57,171 nt of DNA from Rhizobium sp. NFR07 (GTDB lineage Bacteria > Pseudomonadota > Alphaproteobacteria > Rhizobiales > Rhizobiaceae), in contig NZ_FOKM01000019.1 of NCBI RefSeq assembly GCF_900111905.1, positions 1 to 57,171 of the forward strand, read 5' to 3'. Position 1 is the first letter of the stretch, and each line of letters opens with the position of its first letter. A program made the position numbers and the translations under genes. Under the pieces are notes generated by a model. That model was given only the letters and a program-made list of their open reading frames with translations, was not told the DNA's origin and searched no databases. This document shows, in pieces, positions 18,401 through 24,873 of this stretch.

Positions 18401-18966
18401 TCCTGTTCACATCGGGCTATACGGAAAATTCGATCGTGCATGGGGGCCGACTCGATCCGGGAGTACAGTTACTTTCCAAGCCCTATACCCGGGAGGCTTT
18501 GGCGCGGAAAATCCGACATGTGATCAACAATGAGAAGCAGGTTTCGCTTGCGATGGCCGATCAGAAGGCTTCTGATCGGGCGCCGGCGGAACCGGATGCT
18601 TCAGCTGAGAGCACGCTTATTCGCGTGCTTCTCGTCGAGGATAACGTTCTGATCCGCATTTCTGACGCTGATATGGTCATCGATCTCGGATACGAGGTTC
18701 TCGAGGCAGGTTCGGCGGAAGAGGCGCTCAATCTGCTTGACAATGCAGACGTCGACATTCTCGTCACAGATCTTGGACTGCCGGGCATGTCCGGAGAAGA
18801 GTTTGCGCGCGAGGTGCGCCGTCGGTGGCCGCAGATCGGCATCGTTTTTTCTACCGGGATGAATACCGCTCCAGATTTGGAAGACAACGCGAGGACAGCC
18901 CTGTTGCAGAAACCTCATGGTTTGAACGACTTCAAAGCGGCGTTGGACGCTGTTACTGGAGATTAG
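15439..18966 (+). CDS. Hybrid sensor histidine kinase with multiple PAS domains and two receivers
   Basis: A 1175-residue protein. Five PAS-like regions lie at roughly 15-125, 135-255, 265-390, 395-510 and 535-650, several with the WxWD/F…HPDDR and F-I-G-x-x-RDVT features of PAS/PAC. A short coiled coil separates the fourth and fifth. Next come a HisKA domain with phosphate acceptor His673 (GNLTGGVAHDFNNLLQ), a HATPase with GTGLGLSMVYGF, and two receiver domains with Asp963 (LLFTDVVMPG) and Asp1111 (ILVTDLGLPG). No membrane segment is visible, so it is probably cytosolic. A GTG 6 bases before the ATG is an alternative start; no good ribosome site decides. No partner regulator gene is adjacent. 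The signal is unknown. Confidence 0.9.
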   Translation: MTEDKHLQIVERLSAAQAAGGVGSFSIDIANDLVTATPEFSKLYGLDHLMVRPATDFEAVVLVDDQPVVSHPGNRRMGNAATEVEYRIRRHDGEIRWIARKGEFERDASGNPIRFIGIARDVTSRRVAEDNLRKTQEKLTLALEATGVGTFDYDLVHNVLEWDDRCRELFGLPDEAPVSYETFLSGLHPDDRDKIDAAVKAAVNVEGNGEYDVAYRTVGVVDGVVRWVAAKGRTFFENGIALRFIGTVRDVTQARLEEMAHRETEERYHLASRATNDAIWDWDFSTNFVLWNEALVKAYGHRMENVEPTGEWWIKHIHPDDRSRIDRSIHAAIDGSDADWSGEYRFRRADGTYAPVLDRGHIIRDEMGSAIRMIGAMLDLTRVQEAEAALRESELRYRSLFASLDEGLCMIEFVDGPDGPLSDYVHLEYNEAYKRQSGVPDIIGKTVREAFPQEADKWVEFYRTVLETGEPRRLELAFDETKRILDVGAFRVEPPSRRQIAVICQDVTARRRAEQALQEMNETLERRVAERTADRDRMWRLSTDIMLVADFSARITAVNPAWKSVFGWEEGELIGRSFMDLVHPDDRQSTLDEVGKLGQGATTFLFENRYQAHDGSYRTISWTAVPDDAFIHAVGRDVTEEREAAIALKRTETALQQAQKMEAIGNLTGGVAHDFNNLLQVVAGNLQLLAKDVVENDQAQRRIVNALAGVDRGSKLASQLLAFGRRQALDPRVLNIGRLVRGMDEMLRRTIGEGVEVETIVSGGLWNTLVDPMQIENAILNLAINARDAMDGFGKLTIEVGNSHIDDAYSRLHQDVQPGQYVVLAVTDTGTGMSPDLIEKVFEPFFSTKPEGKGTGLGLSMVYGFVKQTGGHVKIYSEVGHGSTIKMYLPRSMGQEDLEVVTLDGPIEGGPETILVAEDDEGVRATVVEMLQELGYRVLKAPDASAALSILESGMPIDLLFTDVVMPGPLKSAELARKAKERLPHIAILFTSGYTENSIVHGGRLDPGVQLLSKPYTREALARKIRHVINNEKQVSLAMADQKASDRAPAEPDASAESTLIRVLLVEDNVLIRISDADMVIDLGYEVLEAGSAEEALNLLDNADVDILVTDLGLPGMSGEEFAREVRRRWPQIGIVFSTGMNTAPDLEDNARTALLQKPHGLNDFKAALDAVTGD

Positions 18967-19159
18967 GACCGATTGCATGCATGTCGGAGAAATCCACGCC
19001 GTCGCTCAATCGGAGGCTAACGTGACTATCCACGAGTTACAGCGCAAGTCGTCATCGGCGAGAAAAGCGTGTTCAAGAGGCATGACGCGGCGAGCACGCA
19101 GAGGTCGTGATAACGAAAGGAGTCGCCGGTACACGCGTCCAGGGTCGGGCCTGCCGCAG
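18967..19159. other. Intergenic after the hybrid kinase
   Basis: No terminator with a T tract and no clear gene. The stretch merges into the broken recombinase that follows. Confidence 0.35.
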
Positions 19160-19506
19160 GATTCATGAGGAGGATGAGCGCTGGTTGCGGCTCACGGCGC
19201 ACAAGGAACGTACGCGGTTTCCCCATGAGATCGAATCGGCGTCTTACGCCAGGTCTGTTCACGGCAAAGGGTAAAACCGAGACCGGCAGCCGGACGTACA
19301 TGAACAGCTGGCGGCAAAGGCTTACAAGGCCACCAGCCCCAGGAATGCGTTCAAGGATTGGTGCGTCGAGTCTGATTTGCCAGAATGCTCGGCCGCACGG
19401 AACGCGTAAAGGAGTTGCCGTGGCAGATGCTGAAGCGGGCTCTACGCTTTCCGAATCACGCGTCGCGATCGGACGGGCGGATCTCCACAAAACCAAGTTT
19501 TTTTAG
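19160..19506 (+). pseudogene. Remnant of a tyrosine recombinase (integrase), C-terminal part
   Basis: Pieces of a phage-type integrase C-terminus appear in two frames. One frame reads AFKDWCVESDLPECSA and then hits a stop; the next frame continues from the same point with HGTRKGVAVADAEAGSTLSE. Together these mirror the family motif (F/W-x-x-W/R-C-x-x-x-x-LP-x-CSA | HGLRKA…AE-x-G) around the catalytic His and Arg. The region before is shattered by stops. It ends about 150 bases from the 3' end of tRNA-Val on the opposite strand, the usual place for an integrase at a tRNA attachment site. Assignment is by motif recognition only. Confidence 0.5.
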
Positions 19507-19654
19507 CGAACAGCCGGAAAAGAGGGGGATGCGTTGGAATGACTTCGATCGTCAAGAAGCCCGGGATAATCTAGATCTTCTCACTACCGCGGCAAAAACG
19601 CCACTAGACGAAGTGACCACTGCAACTTTGGAAGATGGACTTTGATCTGGGGAA

Positions 19655-19730
19655 TGGTGGGCGATGAGAGACTCGAACTCCCGACATCCTCGGTGTAAAC
19701 GAGGCGCTCTACCAACTGAGCTAATCGCCC
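19655..19730 (-). tRNA. tRNA-Val (anticodon TAC)
   Basis: A 76-nucleotide gene including an encoded CCA. The acceptor stem is GGGCGAT/ATCGCCC, the D arm has TAGCTCAGTTGGTAGAGC, the anticodon stem is CCTCG/CGAGG with loop TTTACAC, and the T arm is GTCGGGAGTTCGAGTCTC. The loop gives anticodon TAC, reading GTA/GTG valine codons. The 3' end faces the recombinase remnant. Confidence 0.96.
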
Positions 19731-20005
19731 TTCGCGAGACCGGGTCGTCCCCGCCGCGTCAGTGGCGCTGATCTATGCGGATCGTGAAAAAACCGCAAGA
19801 GCCTTCTTGATGTTTTTTTGAATTTTTCGTCGAAACCCTGCAAAATATGATGGTCGCAGTGGAAAGAGGAATTGCGTCATTGTTTTGTCTTGAAACCTGC
19901 TTGACACCCGTTCGCGAACCTCTTAGGAAGCCGCCAACCGAGCGATTGAGGTCGCCCGGCCAAGTGGTTTCCCCGAAGGTTCCGAGGGGTTCCCTTGAAG
20001 AATGT

Positions 20006-20082
20006 GCGGGTGTAGCTCAGTTGGTTAGAGTGCCGGCCTGTCACGCCGGAGGTCGCGGGTTCGAGCCCCGTCACTCGCGCCA
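20006..20082 (+). tRNA. tRNA-Asp (anticodon GTC), copy 1
   Basis: A 77-nucleotide gene with encoded CCA. The acceptor stem is GCGGGTG/CACTCGC with one G-T pair, and the anticodon stem is CCGGC/GCCGG with loop CTGTCAC, anticodon GTC. The D loop has AGTTGGTTA. Confidence 0.96.
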
Positions 20083-20138
20083 TTCTTCGTCTCTTTACTC
20101 TCTTCCGGTTGTCTGGAAGATGCCGAAAGGCAATATGC

Positions 20139-20215
20139 GCGGGTGTAGCTCAGTCGGTTAGAGTGCCGGCCTGTCACGCCGGAGGTCGCGGGTTCGAGCC
20201 CCGTCACTCGCGCCA
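20139..20215 (+). tRNA. tRNA-Asp (anticodon GTC), copy 2
   Basis: The same as copy 1 except for one D-loop base (AGTCGGTTA instead of AGTTGGTTA). It begins 56 bases after copy 1 ends, in the same direction, so the two are probably co-transcribed. A T run follows the CCA. Confidence 0.96.
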
Positions 20216-20917
20216 TTTTTTTCCGCATCGGTTAGTATGCTGGCGACCATGGTCGCACTTCGGGAGTGTGCTTGTTTTTCCCGCGGCTCACTCACCCGTT
20301 CCTATAGATCGTTTCGCTGCTTGTTGCCCTACATGCCGTGCCGCCGGTAAGGGCAGGAGTCGGCCGACTGGGTTGCGTAAGTTGCTCGGAGGGTTGGATG
20401 TTGCATCGCAATTACGTGATCGACCGCGATGTCCGGCTGCCGTTTTGTCTCCTGCGTCACCTACAGAGGATTGATTGGAGGCCTCCCGCATCACGCGAGT
20501 TCTCATTGTGCACTGCGGCAACCGTTTGATTACCCTACCGGCTTTTGGCGAGTTGATCTGGATCAATATGGTGCGACTCGGCTGCGCGGTATCGTCGCAG
20601 GATGTCCGGTCGTAGTCACAGTTGGCAAAACGCAAATCATCCTGCAAACCTTGAAGTTCCTGCTCCTGTTAATAATTATCCGAGATAATTTCGCTGCTGC
20701 AGCACGAGCATTTTCCCTGCGTTTCCGCCATTCTGGCACGGTGTGCGACATTTAGTCGTCTTCCACACCGCTATGCGTGTGCGGTGCGCCGTTAAAGCAC
20801 TTGCGTGGGGGGCTCGGCTGCGCTAGTCACGGGCTTGTTTGCAATGCACGTTCGCTTGCCGTGCACTGGTTAGAATAAAGTGCTTCCCGGCGCTTATGCA
20901 GGCAGGGATGGAATATC
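20216..20917. other. Intergenic leader region of the nuo operon
   Basis: Seven hundred bases between tRNA-Asp and nuoA. Frames on both strands lack motifs. It presumably holds the nuo promoter, though I could not settle on a -35/-10 pair. Two inverted repeats lie near the nuoA start: 20786-20893 (listed separately) and, inside it, TGCACG (20845-20850) with CGTGCA (20860-20865). An AGGGATGG segment about 10 bases before ATG 20918 may be the ribosome site. Confidence 0.5.
20786..20893. repeat. Imperfect long inverted repeat in the nuo leader
   Basis: The left arm GCGCCGTTAAAGCACTT (20786-20802) and right arm AAGTGCTTCCCGGCGC (20878-20893) are complementary except for a short mismatch in the middle. 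They enclose about 75 bases that include a second inverted repeat with TGCACG and CGTGCA arms. The right arm ends 24 bases before nuoA. It could form a leader RNA hairpin or be a protein-binding region. No function is shown. Confidence 0.5.
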
Positions 20918-21283
20918 ATGAGTGAACTCCTCGCGTCATATATCCCGATTGCTATATTTATCGGAATCTCACTGGTCATCGGCCTGGCGCTTCTGGTTGC
21001 CCCGTTCGCCGTGGCATATAAGGCGCCCGACGCAGAAAAGCTTTCCGCTTACGAATGCGGCTTCAATGCTTTTGACGACGCGCGCATGAAGTTCGACATC
21101 CGATTCTACCTCGTGTCGATCCTCTTTATTATTTTTGATCTTGAGGTCGCCTTCCTTTTCCCTTGGGCCGTATCCTTCGGCGAAATGGGTTGGTTCGGCT
21201 TCTGGTCGATGATGGTCTTTCTTGGTGTTCTCACCATTGGCTTTATCTACGAATGGAAGAAAGGAGCGCTGGAATGGGAGTAG
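20918..21283 (+). CDS. nuoA: NADH-quinone oxidoreductase subunit A
   Basis: NuoA, 121 residues, three membrane segments. The conserved loop YECGFNAFDDAR (about 46-57) includes the Cys of the quinone-site loop between the first two helices. It is part of the membrane arm of complex I, which couples NADH oxidation and quinone reduction to proton pumping. First gene of a 14-gene operon; its end overlaps nuoB by 10 bases. Confidence 0.97.
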   Translation: MSELLASYIPIAIFIGISLVIGLALLVAPFAVAYKAPDAEKLSAYECGFNAFDDARMKFDIRFYLVSILFIIFDLEVAFLFPWAVSFGEMGWFGFWSMMVFLGVLTIGFIYEWKKGALEWE

Positions 21284-21855
21284 TCGATAGCGGCAGCACC
21301 CTCGTTGCGCCTCGGCCGAAAGGCATAATAGATCCGAATACCGGGAAGCCGATTGGCAGCGACGACGCTTTCTTCGGTGAAATCAACAATGAGCTGGCCG
21401 ACAAAGGTTTTCTCGTTACCTCTACCGACGAGCTGATCAACTGGGCCCGTACCGGCTCCCTTATGTGGATGACCTTCGGTCTTGCCTGTTGTGCTGTCGA
21501 GATGATGCAGCTCTCCATGCCGCGTTACGACGTCGAACGTTTCGGCTTTGCGCCACGCGCCAGCCCACGCCAATCCGACGTTATGATCGTCGCCGGAACG
21601 CTGACCAACAAGATGGCGCCCGCACTGCGCAAGGTTTACGACCAGATGCCGGAGCCGCGTTACGTCATTTCGATGGGCTCCTGCGCCAATGGCGGCGGTT
21701 ACTACCACTATTCCTATTCTGTCGTGCGCGGTTGTGACCGCGTCGTGCCGATCGATATCTACGTGCCGGGCTGTCCCCCCACGGCAGAGGCGCTGCTTTA
21801 CGGCGTGCTCCTGCTGCAGAAGAAGATCCGGCGCACCGGTACGATCGAGCGTTGA
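21274..21855 (+). CDS. nuoB: NADH-quinone oxidoreductase subunit B
   Basis: NuoB, 193 residues, carrier of the N2 [4Fe-4S] cluster next to the quinone site. The ligand Cys are Cys72, Cys73 (GLACCAVEMM), Cys137 (GSCANGG) and Cys167 (VPGCPPTAEAL). The start is ATG 21274, with AGGAGCG upstream and a 10-base overlap with nuoA; an open frame from 21163 adds 37 residues that are only nuoA read out of frame. Confidence 0.97.
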   Translation: MGVVDSGSTLVAPRPKGIIDPNTGKPIGSDDAFFGEINNELADKGFLVTSTDELINWARTGSLMWMTFGLACCAVEMMQLSMPRYDVERFGFAPRASPRQSDVMIVAGTLTNKMAPALRKVYDQMPEPRYVISMGSCANGGGYYHYSYSVVRGCDRVVPIDIYVPGCPPTAEALLYGVLLLQKKIRRTGTIER

Positions 21856-21873
21856 GGGCTTGAGGAGGATATC

Positions 21874-22476
21874 ATGACTGAAGCCCTGCACGATCTTTCC
21901 ACCTATATCCGCGAAGCTCGTCCGTCGCTCGTGGAAGAGGCCATTCTTGCCTATGGCGAACTGACGCTCGTCTCCGATGGCGAAAGCGTCATCGAGCTCC
22001 TGAGCTTCCTGAGGGATGACGCCCGTTGCGGCTTCGTCAGCTTTATCGATATCTGCGGTGTTGACTACCCGGCGCGCGCCAAGCGGTTCGACGTCGTCTA
22101 TCACCTGCTGTCGCCGAAGCAGAACCTGCGTATCCGCGTGAAGCTCGCAACGGCAGAGGACGAAGCCGTACCGTCTGCTTGCCAGGTTTACCCTGGAGCT
22201 GACTGGTTCGAGCGCGAAGCATGGGACATGTATGGGATCCTCTTCACCGGACATCCTGACCTTCGCCGCATTCTCACTGACTACGGCTTTGAAGGTCATC
22301 CGCTGCGTAAGGATTTCCCGACCACCGGTTATGTCGAGGTTCGATACGACGACAGCGTCAAACGGGTCGTTTACGAACCGGTCGAGCTTCGCCAGGAATT
22401 TCGCAGCTTCGACTTTTTGAGCCCTTGGGAGGGGACCGACTACGTTCTTCCGGGCGACGAGAAAGCCAAGACGTAA
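21874..22476 (+). CDS. nuoC: NADH-quinone oxidoreductase subunit C
   Basis: NuoC, 200 residues, a peripheral-arm subunit (30 kDa family). The signature ERE-x-WDM-[FY]-GI-x-F-x-GHPDLRRILTDYGFEGHPLRKDFP is present in the second half (about 111-150). Here nuoC and nuoD are separate genes, unlike the NuoCD fusion of E. coli. GAGGAG before ATG 21874 is a strong ribosome site. An 84-base gap with a GC-rich palindrome (22489-22504) separates it from nuoD. Confidence 0.97.
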   Translation: MTEALHDLSTYIREARPSLVEEAILAYGELTLVSDGESVIELLSFLRDDARCGFVSFIDICGVDYPARAKRFDVVYHLLSPKQNLRIRVKLATAEDEAVPSACQVYPGADWFEREAWDMYGILFTGHPDLRRILTDYGFEGHPLRKDFPTTGYVEVRYDDSVKRVVYEPVELRQEFRSFDFLSPWEGTDYVLPGDEKAKT

Positions 22477-22488
22477 CGACCTGACGCT

Positions 22489-22504
22489 GGCGCGGCGCCG
22501 CGCC
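22489..22504. repeat. Perfect 16-base palindrome between nuoC and nuoD
   Basis: GGCGCGGCGCCGCGCC is its own reverse complement. In the transcript this and the flanking GC-rich bases could fold; it lies in the longest gap of the first half of the operon. No T tract follows, so it is not a standard terminator. Confidence 0.55.
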
Positions 22505-22560
22505 GGACGCCTCCACGTTTTCCCCGCCCGGGCGCTTGAGCGCTGGCACGGAGCAACAGC

Positions 22561-23751
22561 ATGACTGAGCATAACGTTCGCAACTTCAACATCAATTTTG
22601 GGCCGCAGCACCCGGCCGCCCACGGCGTCTTGCGCCTCGTGCTTGAGTTGGACGGCGAAATCGTCGAGCGCGTCGATCCCCATATCGGTCTGCTCCACCG
22701 CGGCACCGAAAAGCTGATCGAGGCGAAGACCTATCTCCAGGCTTTGCCCTATTTCGATCGTCTCGATTACGTCGCTCCGATGAACCAGGAGCATGGCTAT
22801 TCCCTCGCCGTCGAAAAGCTGCTCGGGATCACTATCCCCATCCGCGGCCAGCTCATTCGCGTACTTTATTCGGAAATCAGCCGCATTCTGTCGCATCTTC
22901 TCAACGTCACAACCCAAGCGATGGACGTGGGCGCGCTCACCCCGCCGCTATGGGGTTTCGAGGAACGCGAAAAGCTGATGGTTTTCTATGAGCGTGCCTC
23001 TGGTTCGCGCATGCACGCAGCCTATTTCCGTCCCGGCGGCGTCCACCAGGATCTGCCGGTTGAGCTGGTAGAGGATATCGGCAGGTGGTGTGACGAATTC
23101 CCGGCCAAACTCGACGACATTGATAATCTTTTGACCGGCAACCGCATCTTCAAGCAGCGCAATGTCGATATCGGCGTCGTCAGCCTCGACGATGCTTGGG
23201 CCTGGGGCTTTTCCGGCGTCATGGTACGTGGTTCCGGTGCTGCCTGGGACCTGCGCAAGTCGCAGCCCTATGAGTGCTATAGCGAACTCGATTTCGACAT
23301 TCCAATTGGCAAGAACGGCGACTGTTACGACCGCTATCTGATCCGCATGATCGAGATGCGCGAATCCTGTAAAATCATGAAGCAATGTGTCAATCGCCTG
23401 CTCAGCGATGCCAAGACTGGCCCAGTCTCTTCTATTGACGGAAAGATCGTGCCGCCAAAGCGCGGCGAGATGAAGCGGTCGATGGAAGCACTCATCCATC
23501 ACTTCAAGCTTTATACCGAAGGCTATCACGTGCCGCCCGGAGAAGTTTACGCGGCCGTTGAGGCTCCGAAGGGTGAGTTTGGTGTGTTCCTCGTTGCTGA
23601 CGGTACCAACAAGCCCTATCGATGCAAAATTCGTGCCCCAGGCTATGCGCATCTGCAGGCAATGGATTTCATGTGTCGCGGTCATCAGCTCGCGGACGTT
23701 TCCGCCGTGCTGGGCTCGCTTGATATCGTGTTTGGCGAGGTGGATCGGTGA
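22561..23751 (+). CDS. nuoD: NADH-quinone oxidoreductase subunit D
   Basis: NuoD, 396 residues, the 49 kDa peripheral subunit that shapes the quinone-binding cavity with NuoB. Family features include FGPQHPAAHGVLRLVLELDG near the start, HIGLLHRGTEKL, and the C-terminal end DIVFGEVDR. Full length. Its stop codon overlaps by one base the ATG of a 30-residue micro-ORF. Confidence 0.97.
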   Translation: MTEHNVRNFNINFGPQHPAAHGVLRLVLELDGEIVERVDPHIGLLHRGTEKLIEAKTYLQALPYFDRLDYVAPMNQEHGYSLAVEKLLGITIPIRGQLIRVLYSEISRILSHLLNVTTQAMDVGALTPPLWGFEEREKLMVFYERASGSRMHAAYFRPGGVHQDLPVELVEDIGRWCDEFPAKLDDIDNLLTGNRIFKQRNVDIGVVSLDDAWAWGFSGVMVRGSGAAWDLRKSQPYECYSELDFDIPIGKNGDCYDRYLIRMIEMRESCKIMKQCVNRLLSDAKTGPVSSIDGKIVPPKRGEMKRSMEALIHHFKLYTEGYHVPPGEVYAAVEAPKGEFGVFLVADGTNKPYRCKIRAPGYAHLQAMDFMCRGHQLADVSAVLGSLDIVFGEVDR

Positions 23752-23843
23752 TGGCTCAAGTCATCGCTGCCATGTCTGCCTATGCTTGGAAGGCCGTTTT
23801 TTCGGCGGCGTCCCAGCGTGTCTCAACTACTGATAAGGCGTGA
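23751..23843 (+). CDS. Micro-ORF between nuoD and nuoE (30 residues)
   Basis: ATG 23751 shares its A with the nuoD stop codon (TGATG), the arrangement used for translational coupling. The peptide starts MAQVIAAMSAYAWKAVFSAA and is mildly hydrophobic and Ala-rich; it stops at 23841-23843, 6 bases before nuoE. The same coupling occurs after nuoE. It could be a genuine small complex I-associated peptide, or a translated linker that keeps ribosomes moving to nuoE. I recognise no family. Confidence 0.45.
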   Translation: MAQVIAAMSAYAWKAVFSAASQRVSTTDKA

Positions 23844-23849
23844 TAAAGA

Positions 23850-24782
23850 ATGTCCGTTCGTCGACTAGCCGAAGAGCAGTTCCAGCCGGTTAACTTCGCG
23901 TTTAGCGAGGAAAATGCGGCATGGGCCGAGGCAACGATCAGGAAATATCCGGAAGGCCGGCAGCAGTCTGCTGTCATCCCGCTGCTCATGCGAGCGCAGG
24001 AGCAGGACGGCTGGGTCACCCGCGCCGCGATTGAGCACATCGCTGCCAAGCTGGATATGCCCTATATCCGCGTCATGGAAGTGGCGACCTTCTACACCCA
24101 GTTCCAGTTAAAGCCGATCGGTACCCGCGCGCATATCCAGGTTTGTGGCACCACGCCCTGCATGCTGCGTGGCTCCGAAGACCTGATCAAGGTCTGTCAG
24201 CGCAAGATCCATCACGACCCGCTGCATCGCAACGAGAGCGGCACGCTCTCCTGGGAGGAGGTTGAATGTCAGGGCGCTTGCGTCAACGCACCAATGGTCA
24301 TCATCTTCAAGGACGCCTACGAGGACCTGACGCCTGAGCGCTTGGAAGAGATCATCGACCAGTTCGAGGCAGGCAAGGGCGCAGACATCAAGACCGGTCC
24401 GCAGATCGATCGACACGAATCGGCCCCTGAAGGCGGCGCCGTGACGCTGCTTGAAGATATCAAACCGGTCCGCACCAATCTTGAGCCGAAGGCAGAGCCG
24501 GTCGAAGAGGCGGCATCCGTCCCGCCAGCTGATGCCGCGCGTCCAAAGGACACCGCGCCCGAGACCGACCCCAAGCTGAAGACACCCGTAACGGCGCCCA
24601 AGGCTGCAGCGAGAAACGCCAAGATCGCCGAAAAGGGCGAGGCGACGACGACCACTGCCAAGGCGGCTCCTAAGGCGCGTGGAAGCAAAGCGGAAGGCGC
24701 TCCTGCGGAGCCTGGTGTGCCGTCTGGTGAGACCAAGCCGAAACGGGTTCGCAAACCCAAGACCGAAGGCGAGGTCTCGTGA
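23850..24782 (+). CDS. nuoE: NADH-quinone oxidoreductase subunit E with C-terminal extension
   Basis: NuoE, 310 residues. The thioredoxin-like [2Fe-2S] core occupies about 1-200 with ligands Cys99, Cys104, Cys140 and Cys144 (VCGTTPCMLRG, ECQGACVNAP). It accepts electrons from the FMN site of NuoF. The last 110 residues are a low-complexity Ala/Pro/Lys/Glu-rich tail (about 200-310), absent from the compact bacterial type of about 160-200 residues; long NuoE tails are known in rhizobia. Its role is unknown. The stop codon overlaps the ATG of a second micro-ORF. Confidence 0.96.
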   Translation: MSVRRLAEEQFQPVNFAFSEENAAWAEATIRKYPEGRQQSAVIPLLMRAQEQDGWVTRAAIEHIAAKLDMPYIRVMEVATFYTQFQLKPIGTRAHIQVCGTTPCMLRGSEDLIKVCQRKIHHDPLHRNESGTLSWEEVECQGACVNAPMVIIFKDAYEDLTPERLEEIIDQFEAGKGADIKTGPQIDRHESAPEGGAVTLLEDIKPVRTNLEPKAEPVEEAASVPPADAARPKDTAPETDPKLKTPVTAPKAAARNAKIAEKGEATTTTAKAAPKARGSKAEGAPAEPGVPSGETKPKRVRKPKTEGEVS

Positions 24783-24862
24783 TGCTGAAAGTAACCGTGG
24801 CACCGGTCGTATTTCCGGAAATGCCAGTAACGAAATTTGATATGCTAATGTCGGCCGAGTAG
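24782..24862 (+). CDS. Micro-ORF between nuoE and nuoF (26 residues)
   Basis: ATG 24782 overlaps the nuoE stop codon (TGATG). The peptide starts MLKVTVAPVVFPEMPVTKFD and ends at TAG 24860-24862, 11 bases before nuoF. It has no known motif. As after nuoD, the overlap suggests coupled translation. It may be a spacer peptide or a functional small protein. Confidence 0.4.
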   Translation: MLKVTVAPVVFPEMPVTKFDMLMSAE

Positions 24863-24873
24863 GTGGATAGATC

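Noticed and set aside
21247..22917. 556-codon open frame on the minus strand opposite nuoB-nuoC-nuoD
   Set aside because: It is a mirror of GC-rich codon bias in the real genes; the opposite-strand subunits are unmistakable and the frame has no known domain.
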